Below are positions 1 to 8,594 of a DNA stretch of 64,000 nucleotides, piece after piece. The stretch covers positions 558,001 through 622,000 of the forward strand of contig CAVYHJ010000002.1 of NCBI GenBank assembly GCA_963768165.1. Reading direction: 5' to 3'. Below the pieces are notes generated by a model. The model had not been told where the DNA came from, ran no database searches, and saw only the letters and a program-made list of their open reading frames with translations. Source of the DNA: CAVYHJ01 sp963768165 [NCBI: uncultured bacterium] (lineage in GTDB: Bacteria > UBP4 > UBA4092). The position numbers and the translations under genes were made by a program. Position 1 is the first letter of the stretch, and each line of letters begins with the position of its first letter.

Positions 1-64
1 GAATCAAACCCCTACTTATAATTAGGTTTTTAGAATACTAGCATACTAATACGAATTGAACAAA

Positions 65-84
65 CCATTGCATGGTATCTCTTA
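65..84. repeat. ATTGCAT-core short palindromic repeat
   Basis: Sequence CCATTGCATGGTATCTCTTA, just downstream of the stop of the CbcL-like gene. It belongs to a family with an ATTGCAT core, short inverted flanks and an adjacent CTCT block. Other copies lie at 2512-2530, 2558-2575, 11969-11988, 18216-18235, 26727-26746 and 61876-61896. Confidence 0.5.
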
Positions 85-93
85 GGCAATGCC

Positions 94-1863
94 TTACGAG
101 TTGTTTATGTCATCCGGGTTTTTCTCCTGTTCGCGCTTAAATTCATCTGGATGTTTCTTCATCCATTCTTCATACGACATTTTTCCATGCCACCACATCC
201 GGTTCACCGGATGTTCTTCACTCAAGACAAAGACATGGAACAAGTGCCAGATTAAAATTGCCAAAGTCGCAAGTACCGCTTCAAAGAAATGAATTAAAAC
301 CGCCATATCAATAACCCATTTGGGCCAGGTCTGCATGAAATACTCTTTGAACCAGATAATCAAGCCCGTGGGAATCATAATCATGCCGCCCCACACGACC
401 GCCCAATATTCCGATTTCTCTACAAACGTAAACCGCTCATAGTTCGGCAGTGTAGGTTTCCGGCCAATAAAGTAAAGGAGAGTATCCCGTAATTCGCGGG
501 CGTCGCGTAATCGCGGGAGCAAATGATATAACTCTTGGCGTCCTTCTTTCGTAAACAGAATATAACAAAAATGAAATAAGCAAAGTCCGATAAACACCAA
601 TGCGGCGGTTCGGTGTATCCATGAACGCATTTGGAATCCGCCAATGAGTTTGACAAAGAGTATCGAGAATGGGCTATCAGGGAAACTCTTGGCGAATCCG
701 GTAATAACCAGAGTAATAAAACTTAACAACAATACGGCATGTTGAATTCTGGCATTTCGGTTCATTCGCTCGTACCCCAGAATCGGCGGGTTCAACATAA
801 TTTCATGGCGCAGTTCCAATGCATTATAGAGCAGCATACTGAGGAGTGTGAGCGGAATCATGACCAGATAAAACCAGCGGATAGCAATAACCGTGGGGTC
901 CGACATGTCCGCTTTATCCACATGAATTTTGGCTTTTGTCCAATTGATATTCGCTCTGGGATGACAGGCGGGTTGTCCGCATGTTTTTGGTAAATTGGCA
1001 AGATTGATAGAGGATGCCGGATCGGATTGCGGTCGTATATTATGAGCGGTATGGCAATCTATACACACTGCCGCTCGTTGATCTCCCAATTGATGAGCGG
1101 CTCCATGAAAAGTCTCCATATAGGTTTTTACCTTGGTCGGATCAATGTTATATTTCTTCATCATGCGCGCGGAAGCGTGGCAATCGGAACAGGTTTGCAC
1201 CACATTGGATTCCGAAACTGGAGAAGAAGTATCTGTTACTTTCTTAATATTATGTTCTCCGTGACAATCCGTACAGGTCGGCGCATCAAAAATTCCTTTT
1301 GCCAAAGCCCGGCCATGAACACTGGTTTTATAATCGGCATAGATTTCCAGATGGCAGGCACCGCAGGTTTTCGCCACATTGGGTTTGCTGACACGGGAGT
1401 TTAAGTCACCGGCATGTCGAATATCATGGGTCCCGTGACAGGATTTACAGGTGGGTGCGTTGGGATTTCCGTTCAATAGGGCTTTCCCATGGACACTATC
1501 ACGGTATTCGGCATATTTCTCCGTGTCGGGAGCACCGATTTTATTCCCCGCAAAATGACATCCGCTGCAATTGACCGGCTGGATATCTTTCTTATGCGGA
1601 ATGGTCGTGATATCCCGGTGGCAATCCGTGCATTGCCGGTTGTGATGCACCGATTGGTCGAATGTTTCTTTATCCACTGTCAGCGGTATGATTTGACCAT
1701 TGGGTAGGGTTTTTGTTAGTCCGGCTTTCCCATGACACATAAAACAGGCATTATTATCAATCGCAAAACCAGGAGATACCATGAAATGGTAATTGACTAA
1801 GAAAAATAAAAATATATATATCAATAATAAATTAAGAGAGAACTTGTAATAACTATTTTTCAT
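94..1863 (-). CDS. Multiheme cytochrome c fused to membrane cytochrome b (CbcL-like)
   Basis: A 589-residue protein with a signal peptide ending near 'SPGFA'. Its periplasmic part has eight CXXCH sites, the first at C40-C43-H44, plus one CX4CH site (CGQPACH), so eight or nine c hemes. About five membrane segments follow (roughly residues 325-560) with spaced histidines typical of the cytochrome b561/HydB family. The layout matches CbcL of Geobacter, an inner-membrane menaquinol oxidase that passes electrons to periplasmic cytochromes at low potential. It is the last gene of the minus-strand cytochrome operon, so a quinol-pool exit point for the EET chain is a natural inference. Orthology to CbcL rests on architecture, not alignment; another cytochrome b/c3 quinol dehydrogenase is possible. 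Confidence 0.8.
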   Translation of the reverse strand: MKNSYYKFSLNLLLIYIFLFFLVNYHFMVSPGFAIDNNACFMCHGKAGLTKTLPNGQIIPLTVDKETFDQSVHHNRQCTDCHRDITTIPHKKDIQPVNCSGCHFAGNKIGAPDTEKYAEYRDSVHGKALLNGNPNAPTCKSCHGTHDIRHAGDLNSRVSKPNVAKTCGACHLEIYADYKTSVHGRALAKGIFDAPTCTDCHGEHNIKKVTDTSSPVSESNVVQTCSDCHASARMMKKYNIDPTKVKTYMETFHGAAHQLGDQRAAVCIDCHTAHNIRPQSDPASSINLANLPKTCGQPACHPRANINWTKAKIHVDKADMSDPTVIAIRWFYLVMIPLTLLSMLLYNALELRHEIMLNPPILGYERMNRNARIQHAVLLLSFITLVITGFAKSFPDSPFSILFVKLIGGFQMRSWIHRTAALVFIGLCLFHFCYILFTKEGRQELYHLLPRLRDARELRDTLLYFIGRKPTLPNYERFTFVEKSEYWAVVWGGMIMIPTGLIIWFKEYFMQTWPKWVIDMAVLIHFFEAVLATLAILIWHLFHVFVLSEEHPVNRMWWHGKMSYEEWMKKHPDEFKREQEKNPDDINNS

Positions 1864-1901
1864 AAAAATGACCTATTCTTTAACATATTATTCCTCAATA
1901 T

Positions 1902-1936
1902 GCGTCGGGAATGTAACGAAGTGAATTTCCCGACGC
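1902..1936. repeat. GCGTCGGGAA palindromic element, intergenic copy
   Basis: Perfect terminal arms GCGTCGGGAA and TTCCCGACGC around a 15-base centre, between the CbcL-like gene and the gene upstream of it. It belongs to the family with copies at 14259-14291, 26784-26815, 27164-27196, 31337-31369, 56309-56343 and 62205-62239. Confidence 0.75.
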
Positions 1937-1943
1937 CAATATT

Positions 1944-2651
1944 TTATTTCTTGTGATAACGATCCTCAACCACTCTCTTTTCAAATGAATCGGCTAATTT
2001 TTTGATGATGATTTCGGAAAGCTGGCTGAGAGAAACAATTCTGCCAATTCCGAAAATCTTCTCTTTTTGGTTCCCCCGGCCGAATTGATGGTCACTCCAA
2101 TAGAGTTTTCCGGTTTTCGTATCAATGGCACGGGCGGCAATCCCGATAACGGGAATATCGTTGTTCCCATCGCGTACAAATTTATACTCCACAACGGAAC
2201 CGAGAATCAGATAATCCACATTTAATTTTTCACCCAGTTTTTTGGCTACCTCCACTTCGATTTCTCCCGTACTGCGCACTCTTTCATCAATCAGGGCTTT
2301 TTCAACTTCCCCCAATTCCATGAGATTGAACGTTTCACTTCTTGAAAATAATTCGGTCAGCAGAATAGTGGTAATCCGTTTGGCGGCATCCGGTTCTTCA
2401 CTCAGATTATCAAACGGAAGTATCGCTATGTGTTTAATTTGTATGTCTGTCTTCCGTTCGGTCTGTAGAGACGTTGTTTCTCCCGATGAAGCGCTGACTT
2501 GACAAAAACCAAGAGAGGGTATGCAATACCAGGCAACTGCGAGCACAAACAAACTTAGAGAGGGTATGCAATACCTTAAACAAGAGGTAATCTTAAAACT
2601 ATGTCCTCGAGAAATCGAGGATTGAAACTTGGAACTTGAAACTTGGAACAT
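1944..2651 (-). CDS. CsgG-like periplasmic/outer-membrane protein
   Basis: A 235-residue protein. From about residue 75 it shows the CsgG/TolB-N-like fold pattern: IAILPFDNLSEEP, then alternating strands and helices with ADL-type spacing and 'DYLILGSV'. Its neighbour at 2669 is a paralogue. The ATG at 2651 is preferred over an in-frame TTG at 2660 because the GGAAGGAG ribosome site is well spaced for the ATG. The N-terminus is odd: residues 2-50 are largely encoded by repeats (a TTGAAACTTGGAAC tract, a CCTCGAG palindrome and two GGTATTGCATACCC elements giving YCIPSL twice). The signal peptide is therefore rebuilt from repeat DNA, and no clean lipobox remains. CsgG relatives form outer-membrane export pores or assembly factors; the role here is unknown. 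Confidence 0.6.
   Translation of the reverse strand: MFQVSSSKFQSSISRGHSFKITSCLRYCIPSLSLFVLAVAWYCIPSLGFCQVSASSGETTSLQTERKTDIQIKHIAILPFDNLSEEPDAAKRITTILLTELFSRSETFNLMELGEVEKALIDERVRSTGEIEVEVAKKLGEKLNVDYLILGSVVEYKFVRDGNNDIPVIGIAARAIDTKTGKLYWSDHQFGRGNQKEKIFGIGRIVSLSQLSEIIIKKLADSFEKRVVEDRYHKK
2512..2575. repeat. Two copies of the GAGAGGGTATGCAATACC element
   Basis: GAGAGGGTATGCAATACC occurs at 2513-2530 and again at 2558-2575, both inside the N-terminal coding region of the CsgG-like gene. Read on the minus strand, both translate as YCIPSL. A one-base variant lies at 18216-18235. Confidence 0.75.
2605..2620. repeat. CCTCGAGAAATCGAGG hairpin element
   Basis: The 16-base hairpin CCTCGA-GAAA-TCGAGG, preceded by TGT and followed by an AAACTT-rich simple tract, lies inside the start of the CsgG-like gene. 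The identical element with the same flanks is at 19455-19470, upstream of a response regulator gene. Confidence 0.7.
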
Positions 2652-2668
2652 TTTATTCAACTCCTTCC

Positions 2669-3322
2669 TTATAATTTTTTACTTATTTCGCCAACAATAT
2701 TTCTACAAACATCTTGTGTCAGTTCACTTAAGGTATATTTTTCTCCAAAACCGATGAAAGGAACTCCCGGACCGCCGCGTTTTGTAAAACTGGACATCCA
2801 GATTATCGTTCCGGTTTTTCCGTCTACCAACCGAACATTTAAAGAGATTTGAGGGTATTGTTCCGACCCGACCCGTACCATTTCATAACTGGTTACGGAG
2901 CCGATGACCAATGCCTGGCAATTGAGTTGGCCGGTAATTTTTTGTAGTTTTATCAAATCCAGATTGGTTGCTCCTTCAGGGCCGAATATCGCTGAACCAT
3001 TTCCATTTCCATTCACCTGAGCTACTTGTAATGCCTTGCTGACTTCGCCCGGTTCCACGATATCGAAATCTTTGGCAATCAACATTTCCGACAAAAAAAC
3101 CTGGCTGACTTTTTCACCCACATATTTTTCATTGGTGAGATTTTCAAAGGGGATGACAGCCACCCGTTTGATATACCCCATATCGGTATTGGGATGAACA
3201 AAAACTCTGCTGGTCGCTCCACAACCGAATAAAAAGACCAACAGAAGTAGATTCGCAGTAATAAAGAAATAATTCCACCCTAAAGGGTATCCTACCCATT
3301 TTCGATTTCTTATCGCTTTCAT
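2669..3322 (-). CDS. CsgG-like outer-membrane lipoprotein
   Basis: A 217-residue protein with an N-terminal hydrophobic stretch ending in a lipobox-like LFGC (C34), so probably a lipoprotein. The rest repeats the CsgG-like pattern of its neighbour: VAVIPFENLTNEKYVGEKV, 'FDIVEPGEVSKAL', 'CQALVIGSVTSYE' and 'LVDGKTGTIIW'. Start supported by AAAGGAGTG nine bases upstream. It sits between the beta-barrel gene and its own paralogue in the cytochrome operon. CsgG is the nonameric curli secretion pore, so an outer-membrane assembly or export role for this pair is plausible, but only an inference. Confidence 0.7.
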   Translation of the reverse strand: MKAIRNRKWVGYPLGWNYFFITANLLLLVFLFGCGATSRVFVHPNTDMGYIKRVAVIPFENLTNEKYVGEKVSQVFLSEMLIAKDFDIVEPGEVSKALQVAQVNGNGNGSAIFGPEGATNLDLIKLQKITGQLNCQALVIGSVTSYEMVRVGSEQYPQISLNVRLVDGKTGTIIWMSSFTKRGGPGVPFIGFGEKYTLSELTQDVCRNIVGEISKKL

Positions 3323-3337
3323 ATTCTTTCACTCCTT

Positions 3338-5854
3338 TCAAAAAGATTTGGTAAATCTGGCATAAACAGTTTGTGTTGTTCCGCTGCCTTGTTCTTCAAA
3401 ATATTGATACCCCAAGTCAAGGCTGGTTTGATATCGAAATCGGAATTGCAAAGTCGAACTAAAGGTCGAGGAATTAGTATCCCCGAGGGATTGTGAAAAA
3501 GAATTGGTCATAAAGAAATTATTTTTAGGTTTCCAGGAATAGCCGAGAGTATAGGAAAGGGTATTGGCTTGGTCGGAATTGAGGGTATAGCTGGCATTGG
3601 CAAAGAGATTGAGGGAGGAACGTATCCAATCATTTAGTTCGGTGGTGATGGTCAATTGGGAGGAATTGGAATTGGAGGTTGTCCCATCCGAGGTGGTTTT
3701 GGATTGGTTATCGGTATATTGAATCGTTTCATTCCATAAAAGTTTATCCGTCGGATGAGAGCGAAAACGCAATCCCAACGATTCACTATTGCTGTTGATT
3801 TGGTCGGCGATATCGTTAGTTTGATTATAAGTTCCATACAAGTCCGCGGAAGCTTCTGGTAGGAGTTGGCCCGTCAAGGTCATAGAGATCTGGTCACTGA
3901 TAGAGGTTTTGGTATCCATAGAAAAGGTTTCGGAATGGGAATAATTGCCATTGAGAGAGAGGTCGGGATAGAGTTGGGAAGTGAGAGTAATAGAACCGGT
4001 ATTGGTTTGGGTATTGGAGGAGGTATCTTCGGTATATTTACTGATGGAATAATCGAGATTAATATTGGTAAGTTCATAGGGTCTCAAGTTAATACCGAAA
4101 TCATGCGTAACTTGTTTGGAATCCTGAGAGGATTGATTATTAGAATCCTCCTGCGTAAGAGTCCAATCATGGTTCCCGTAAAGGGACACTAGATCATTGG
4201 GGGCTACCCGCCAACCGAAAGAGTATTGTTGATAGAGGGTATTGGTGGTGGCTACGGAAGTGCCTTCCTGATGCGTATTGGTTAGGTTATACCCGAAATT
4301 AAAATCGAAATAGTCGGAGGGATGAAGTCCGTAATTTAAAACCAGTTGATTGGTAACCATTTTAGACCAGGATTGGCTGGAGGTAATGGTGACAAAATTT
4401 CCAAAATTGGAGATATAGGCGCCATCGGAAGAATACGTTTCGACCAGACCGTTTTGGGTATCGGCAATGAATAGATGAACCGCCGGGCCAATGGCAATGG
4501 AATTCCCGGATTGGGAACCATAGGCACTCCATTTATTGACAAAAATTCCGGCAGTGGTAAACCGTTGAATGCGTTGATTGCCATAATCCAGGACATAGAT
4601 ATATCCCTGATTGTCGGCAGTGATTCCCGTGGGGGTATTGAATTGCCCATTTTGATTGCCGACGGTTCCCCATTGAGAAAGATAATTGCCGGAAGAGTCG
4701 AATTTTTGGACGCGATGATTATTTTGGTCAGTAACATAGACGTTGTTAAATTGATCCAGGCAGATTCCAACTGGAGAATTAAAATCGCCGTCCCCGGAAC
4801 CGGACGTTCCCCAGGCGGTGATAAAACTACCGGCGTTGGTAAATTTTTGAATCCGTTGATTGCCCTGGTCTACCACATAAATATAACCCAGATTATCCAC
4901 TGCCAATCCGTTGGGCGTATTGAATTTACCATTACTGGAACCGTATCCTCCCCATTGGGTGATAAAAGTTCCGGTGTTGGTAAATTTTTGCACGGAATGT
5001 AATTGCGCATCCGAAACATATACATTCCCGGAATTATCCACCGCAATTCCCGCGGGTTTCATGAACTGGCCGAGTCCTGACCCGAATCCTCCCCATTCTC
5101 TGACATAACTGCCGGCGCTGGTATAAATTTGGACATTAAAAGTCAAATCGCTGAGCGTGTAGACATAACCCGCGGCGTCCACGGCGAGCGCCACCAGTCC
5201 TTGCAAATTCTGGCTGTTCTGGGTCTGCGGATTACTCCAAAAAGTATAATCGGTGCGGGAGGCGGAGATGTTTAAATCTCCCAGTTGATAATCCCCCTTT
5301 AAAGTAAGTGTATTATTTTCGTTATTCACCGCATGGATATTTTGGTCATCGTAATACCGGTTCCCGGTATAATTAATCGTAATGCGCGGTAAATCCGGTG
5401 GGGTTAATACGAGATTGATATTTTCATATTTGGAAATTAATGGCGCCTCCCCGGTTCCGTAATTATCATCCCGATAATCCGAATATTTCAAGGTCAGGTC
5501 ATATTGTTCCCCCCGCATATCCATACTCCAGGTCGGGCGGACTTGAATATTTTCCGAAGAAGGTTTTTCAATCAACATATCCAATCCTAAATCAATTCGA
5601 TTCTTATAAAGTTGGTCTTTCCAATCTAAACTTAAACTCTGGCTCCAGGAATTATCCTGATTGTTCCCCGGCCAAGATTCTAAAAAAGATAAGCTGGAAT
5701 ACCCGGTTAACTGCGGTTGACTTTGACACCATCCATGGATTGTCATTTTAGTATTCATCATAAGAAAAAGTATAGATATTGATATTTCATATCGTCTCTT
5801 AATGATACGACGCCAAAAAAAAAACTTATTTAATTTATTTAACGAATTTAACAT
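3338..5854 (-). CDS. Outer-membrane beta-barrel with inserted NHL beta-propeller
   Basis: An 838-residue protein. Residues about 50-205 and 490-838 are alternating amphipathic strands with many aromatic, Asn and Thr residues, and the chain ends in Phe (ARFTKSF), the usual outer-membrane beta-signal. Residues about 219-485 are NHL repeats (for example GIAVDNSGNVYVSD and GYIYVVDQGNQRIQKF), five or six blades. The propeller therefore interrupts the barrel instead of capping an end. The gene lies between the 8-10-heme cytochrome and the CsgG-like lipoproteins. This suggests an outer-membrane component of the EET machinery that may dock or guide extracellular cytochromes. It lacks the CXXC features of MtrB, so it is not a plain MtrB/PioB homologue. 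The N-terminal signal is unusual but has a hydrophobic stretch near residues 24-34. Confidence 0.75.
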   Translation of the reverse strand: MLNSLNKLNKFFFWRRIIKRRYEISISILFLMMNTKMTIHGWCQSQPQLTGYSSLSFLESWPGNNQDNSWSQSLSLDWKDQLYKNRIDLGLDMLIEKPSSENIQVRPTWSMDMRGEQYDLTLKYSDYRDDNYGTGEAPLISKYENINLVLTPPDLPRITINYTGNRYYDDQNIHAVNNENNTLTLKGDYQLGDLNISASRTDYTFWSNPQTQNSQNLQGLVALAVDAAGYVYTLSDLTFNVQIYTSAGSYVREWGGFGSGLGQFMKPAGIAVDNSGNVYVSDAQLHSVQKFTNTGTFITQWGGYGSSNGKFNTPNGLAVDNLGYIYVVDQGNQRIQKFTNAGSFITAWGTSGSGDGDFNSPVGICLDQFNNVYVTDQNNHRVQKFDSSGNYLSQWGTVGNQNGQFNTPTGITADNQGYIYVLDYGNQRIQRFTTAGIFVNKWSAYGSQSGNSIAIGPAVHLFIADTQNGLVETYSSDGAYISNFGNFVTITSSQSWSKMVTNQLVLNYGLHPSDYFDFNFGYNLTNTHQEGTSVATTNTLYQQYSFGWRVAPNDLVSLYGNHDWTLTQEDSNNQSSQDSKQVTHDFGINLRPYELTNINLDYSISKYTEDTSSNTQTNTGSITLTSQLYPDLSLNGNYSHSETFSMDTKTSISDQISMTLTGQLLPEASADLYGTYNQTNDIADQINSNSESLGLRFRSHPTDKLLWNETIQYTDNQSKTTSDGTTSNSNSSQLTITTELNDWIRSSLNLFANASYTLNSDQANTLSYTLGYSWKPKNNFFMTNSFSQSLGDTNSSTFSSTLQFRFRYQTSLDLGYQYFEEQGSGTTQTVYARFTKSF

Positions 5855-5869
5855 ATTTAACTTTTCATA

Positions 5870-7483
5870 TTAATATTCATAATTGGGTGTCCAGTTGACT
5901 CCGGTCGTATGTGCGTGACACGAGCCAAGAATCGAAGAACCTGGGGGAGTCCAACATCCACCTGAGCCGAGGGTACCTGAGTTGCCGGAAGAAAATCCAA
6001 CGATACTCGCGCCATTCATAAAATGTTCCCCGAGATTAGAAGATCCGCGTATACCCCTACCGGTATTGGTTCCATGGATTCCCCCGACCGCATTGCCTCC
6101 ATGACAATTGAGACAAGGATTTTTCCAAACATTGGAGTTGGCATTAAAGTGTTGTGCCCCGCCAAAACTGTGGTCAAATCGGCTCAGGGCGCGGGTGGCT
6201 CTGGTTCCAAGCGAACCATCGTTATACACATCCTGTCGGTGACATTTCCAGCAGACATTGGATGGGTCTGGGACTGATCCAGCAAGAATGGTCTTATTGG
6301 TTGATCCATGAGGACCTTGAGGATGGAAACTATTCCCGGTATTTAATTCACTCCCGTGACAATCACTGCAATAGATTTGGCTGGTTTTGGTAATTGGAGA
6401 AACAAAGGTTTGTTCGTAATTAGGATTAAGAGTTTGATTTTTTCCCATGGATTCGACAGCGTGTTGCGAAAGGTTATTGGGATTAAATTCGACACTCTGG
6501 TCGGTAATCTTGAATTGCGGATAAGATGGGAAGGTAATATTGGTAATTCCCGTTGCCCAGGACGAATGACATTTAAAACAAATTTGATATTCGTACGCGA
6601 CCCCTTCATGTCCTTCGGGATTTTCTGTGACGGCATCGGGAGCAATATAAATATAAGAGGGTATGGTTCCTGCCGTGCTATTGATGACCTTAATTCCATT
6701 GACTCCGCATAACATCTCGGAGGCGATATTGGTCGGCATGACATGGGTTTGTTCTCTTGAAAGGTGCGGGTTGTGACAATCCGAACAATCGAGATGGCGG
6801 TTGGTGATACCGTATTTAGTTCCATCATTTCCTTCCGCTTCGGAATGGCGGTCGGTGTATTTGGAATAAGTAAGATAATGTTGGGTATTGAACTGGCCGT
6901 TATTTTTGGAAAATTCTGCCGCGATATCATATCGGGCAGGCCCGTTTAGCCCATGACACCCCAAACAAAGTTTTTCGGCTCTGGCGAATTGCATAGCGGG
7001 AATCAACCCTTGGGAATCAGAAACTCCATGCGGGTCATGACAATTAATACATTGTCCAACCTCTCCGCCATCTCTCGCCCAGGGAATTGGACCGGGCCAT
7101 ATCATATTGGGACTGTTATTATGCCCGCTGAGATTATAGGTTTCACTCCCTTGATAGGACTGGTTGGGCACTCCGCTATCATGACACCCGCTGGTATAAC
7201 ACAAGGAATTATTATTTTGTGCGAATAATAAATAAGCATAAGGTCCGGCGGTATTGGTTCCTTGTATACCGGAATGTTGATAATGGCATTGGGCACAATC
7301 TCCTTTGGGTTGATGGGTATCCCGCAAGATACCGGTCATCGGATTTCCATGTTTAGTCTGAAGATAGACCCCTCCGGCAAAGCAAGGAGTAATTAACAAT
7401 GATGAATTAAGTATAAAGCAGAATACATGGAAGAAAGCGAACCGGTGCTTTTTTATATTCATAATTCTTAATTCATAATTCAT
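5870..7483 (-). CDS. Secreted multiheme cytochrome c, 8 canonical plus 2 long heme motifs
   Basis: A 537-residue protein with a signal peptide ending near 'ITPCFAG'. Eight CXXCH sites are visible (first at C63), plus CYTSGCH (CX4CH, residues 95-101) and a C-terminal CX11CH (C510, C522-H523), so up to ten hemes. The N-terminus MNYELRIMNIKKH comes from an AT-rich simple tract around the start. The AGGAAG site upstream supports the ATG at 7483, with a second ATG at 7462. It follows the OmcS-like gene by 14 bases and precedes the beta-barrel gene, so it is probably a periplasmic or extracellular relay. No close family is recognised. Confidence 0.8.
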   Translation of the reverse strand: MNYELRIMNIKKHRFAFFHVFCFILNSSLLITPCFAGGVYLQTKHGNPMTGILRDTHQPKGDCAQCHYQHSGIQGTNTAGPYAYLLFAQNNNSLCYTSGCHDSGVPNQSYQGSETYNLSGHNNSPNMIWPGPIPWARDGGEVGQCINCHDPHGVSDSQGLIPAMQFARAEKLCLGCHGLNGPARYDIAAEFSKNNGQFNTQHYLTYSKYTDRHSEAEGNDGTKYGITNRHLDCSDCHNPHLSREQTHVMPTNIASEMLCGVNGIKVINSTAGTIPSYIYIAPDAVTENPEGHEGVAYEYQICFKCHSSWATGITNITFPSYPQFKITDQSVEFNPNNLSQHAVESMGKNQTLNPNYEQTFVSPITKTSQIYCSDCHGSELNTGNSFHPQGPHGSTNKTILAGSVPDPSNVCWKCHRQDVYNDGSLGTRATRALSRFDHSFGGAQHFNANSNVWKNPCLNCHGGNAVGGIHGTNTGRGIRGSSNLGEHFMNGASIVGFSSGNSGTLGSGGCWTPPGSSILGSCHAHTTGVNWTPNYEY

Positions 7484-7497
7484 AGTTGCTCTTCCTA

Positions 7498-8592
7498 TTA
7501 TTTGTTATGACATTGTTGACAGGATTGCATCAACGAAGTCCCGTCTTCCCGATTTGGTGATAACGGGTTATCGTAAATCAATCCAAATGGATTGGTGGAG
7601 CCATGCGCTTTATGACACGTAATACAAGCCACTTGGTTATCACTATTTGTGTTAGTTCCCGGAATTTGATTACTGGGAGAAACGACCGGTAAACGGGATT
7701 TTAATTTCTCATTGAACCATGCCGACGAGTCCAAATGTTGGTTCTTGACGGCTTGTGACATAGTCACTCCAGTGATGGGATGCTGTACCCATGCGGAATT
7801 GGTGGCATTATTGTCCCCGAGCAAAATCCCGCTGTCATTTATTTCACCGCCCGTACCATGAAAATTCGTATGACATCCTTTACACCATTGGCTTAATCCA
7901 TCCACAGGGGTATCCCTCCGGTATTGAATGTTTCTGGTGGAATAGTGAATTGAAGTGGGGTTCAACTCGACTTGAAAAATCGAAGAAGATCCGCTATAGA
8001 TACCATTGATATAAGATACTTTTAAATGGGTACCGTTCCCCACATTTGATTTAAGACTTCGATAATTTCCATTACCGTGCGCGTCGTGACAGCTTACACA
8101 GGTTAAGCCGGTAGGAAACGTGACAATCGGATTACTCCCCGGAGCGATGTCTTTAACTACCCCCAAACTATGTCCCTTATGAGAAATAACTCCAACCGAA
8201 CCTTGGAATGAACCTGCCGCCCGCTTAAGGACGGGAGTTTCGTAGGAAGCCACACCCCATACATCCGGCGCACCGTTTATGCCACCCGTGCCACTATCAT
8301 GACAACTTAAACAGAGAAGATTTACAGAATCTGCACGAATCAAGAATTCGGATGGTCCCGCGTAAGATTCGCCGGAAGGTGTCTTTATGGGTGCACCCCC
8401 TTCACTGTAATGCATGGTATGGCAATCCGAACATTGTAAATCGGTATGGTAGGGGTGAGGGTCATCGGCAAAACAAGAATTATTCATAAGTAAGACAAAA
8501 GGTAAAAGTAGGATAATAGCAAAATTAATATTATAGATTGTAGATTGCAAATCTGAAATCTGAAATCTGAAATCTGAAATTTCTTTATTCAT
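7498..8592 (-). CDS. OmcS-like hexaheme cytochrome (copy B)
   Basis: A 364-residue secreted protein with six CXXCH sites: CSDCH (C54), CLSCH, CVSCH, CKGCH, CITCH and CQQCH. Spacing and flanks follow Geobacter OmcS: a first heme in CSDCHTMHYS, then CVSCHDAHG followed by YRSL, then QWCKGCHTNFH, CITCHKAHGS and a last heme at the C-terminus. OmcS packs six bis-His hemes per subunit and polymerises into conductive filaments. Copy A is at 12029-13126. The signal peptide's n-region derives from a GAAATCT tandem tract at 8553-8580. AAGGA precedes the ATG. The gene lies two bases downstream of an NHL propeller gene. Confidence 0.8.
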   Translation of the reverse strand: MNKEISDFRFQISDLQSTIYNINFAIILLLPFVLLMNNSCFADDPHPYHTDLQCSDCHTMHYSEGGAPIKTPSGESYAGPSEFLIRADSVNLLCLSCHDSGTGGINGAPDVWGVASYETPVLKRAAGSFQGSVGVISHKGHSLGVVKDIAPGSNPIVTFPTGLTCVSCHDAHGNGNYRSLKSNVGNGTHLKVSYINGIYSGSSSIFQVELNPTSIHYSTRNIQYRRDTPVDGLSQWCKGCHTNFHGTGGEINDSGILLGDNNATNSAWVQHPITGVTMSQAVKNQHLDSSAWFNEKLKSRLPVVSPSNQIPGTNTNSDNQVACITCHKAHGSTNPFGLIYDNPLSPNREDGTSLMQSCQQCHNK

Positions 8593-8594
8593 TT

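Noticed and set aside
4475-5002. 175-residue plus-strand ORF
   Set aside because: It is the antisense shadow of the NHL repeats in the barrel-propeller gene; the repeated character comes from the real gene, and there is no ribosome site.
3338-5854. MtrB/PioB-type porin
   Set aside because: No N-terminal CXXC, and an NHL domain interrupts the barrel; the neighbours are not MtrA/MtrC-like decahemes.
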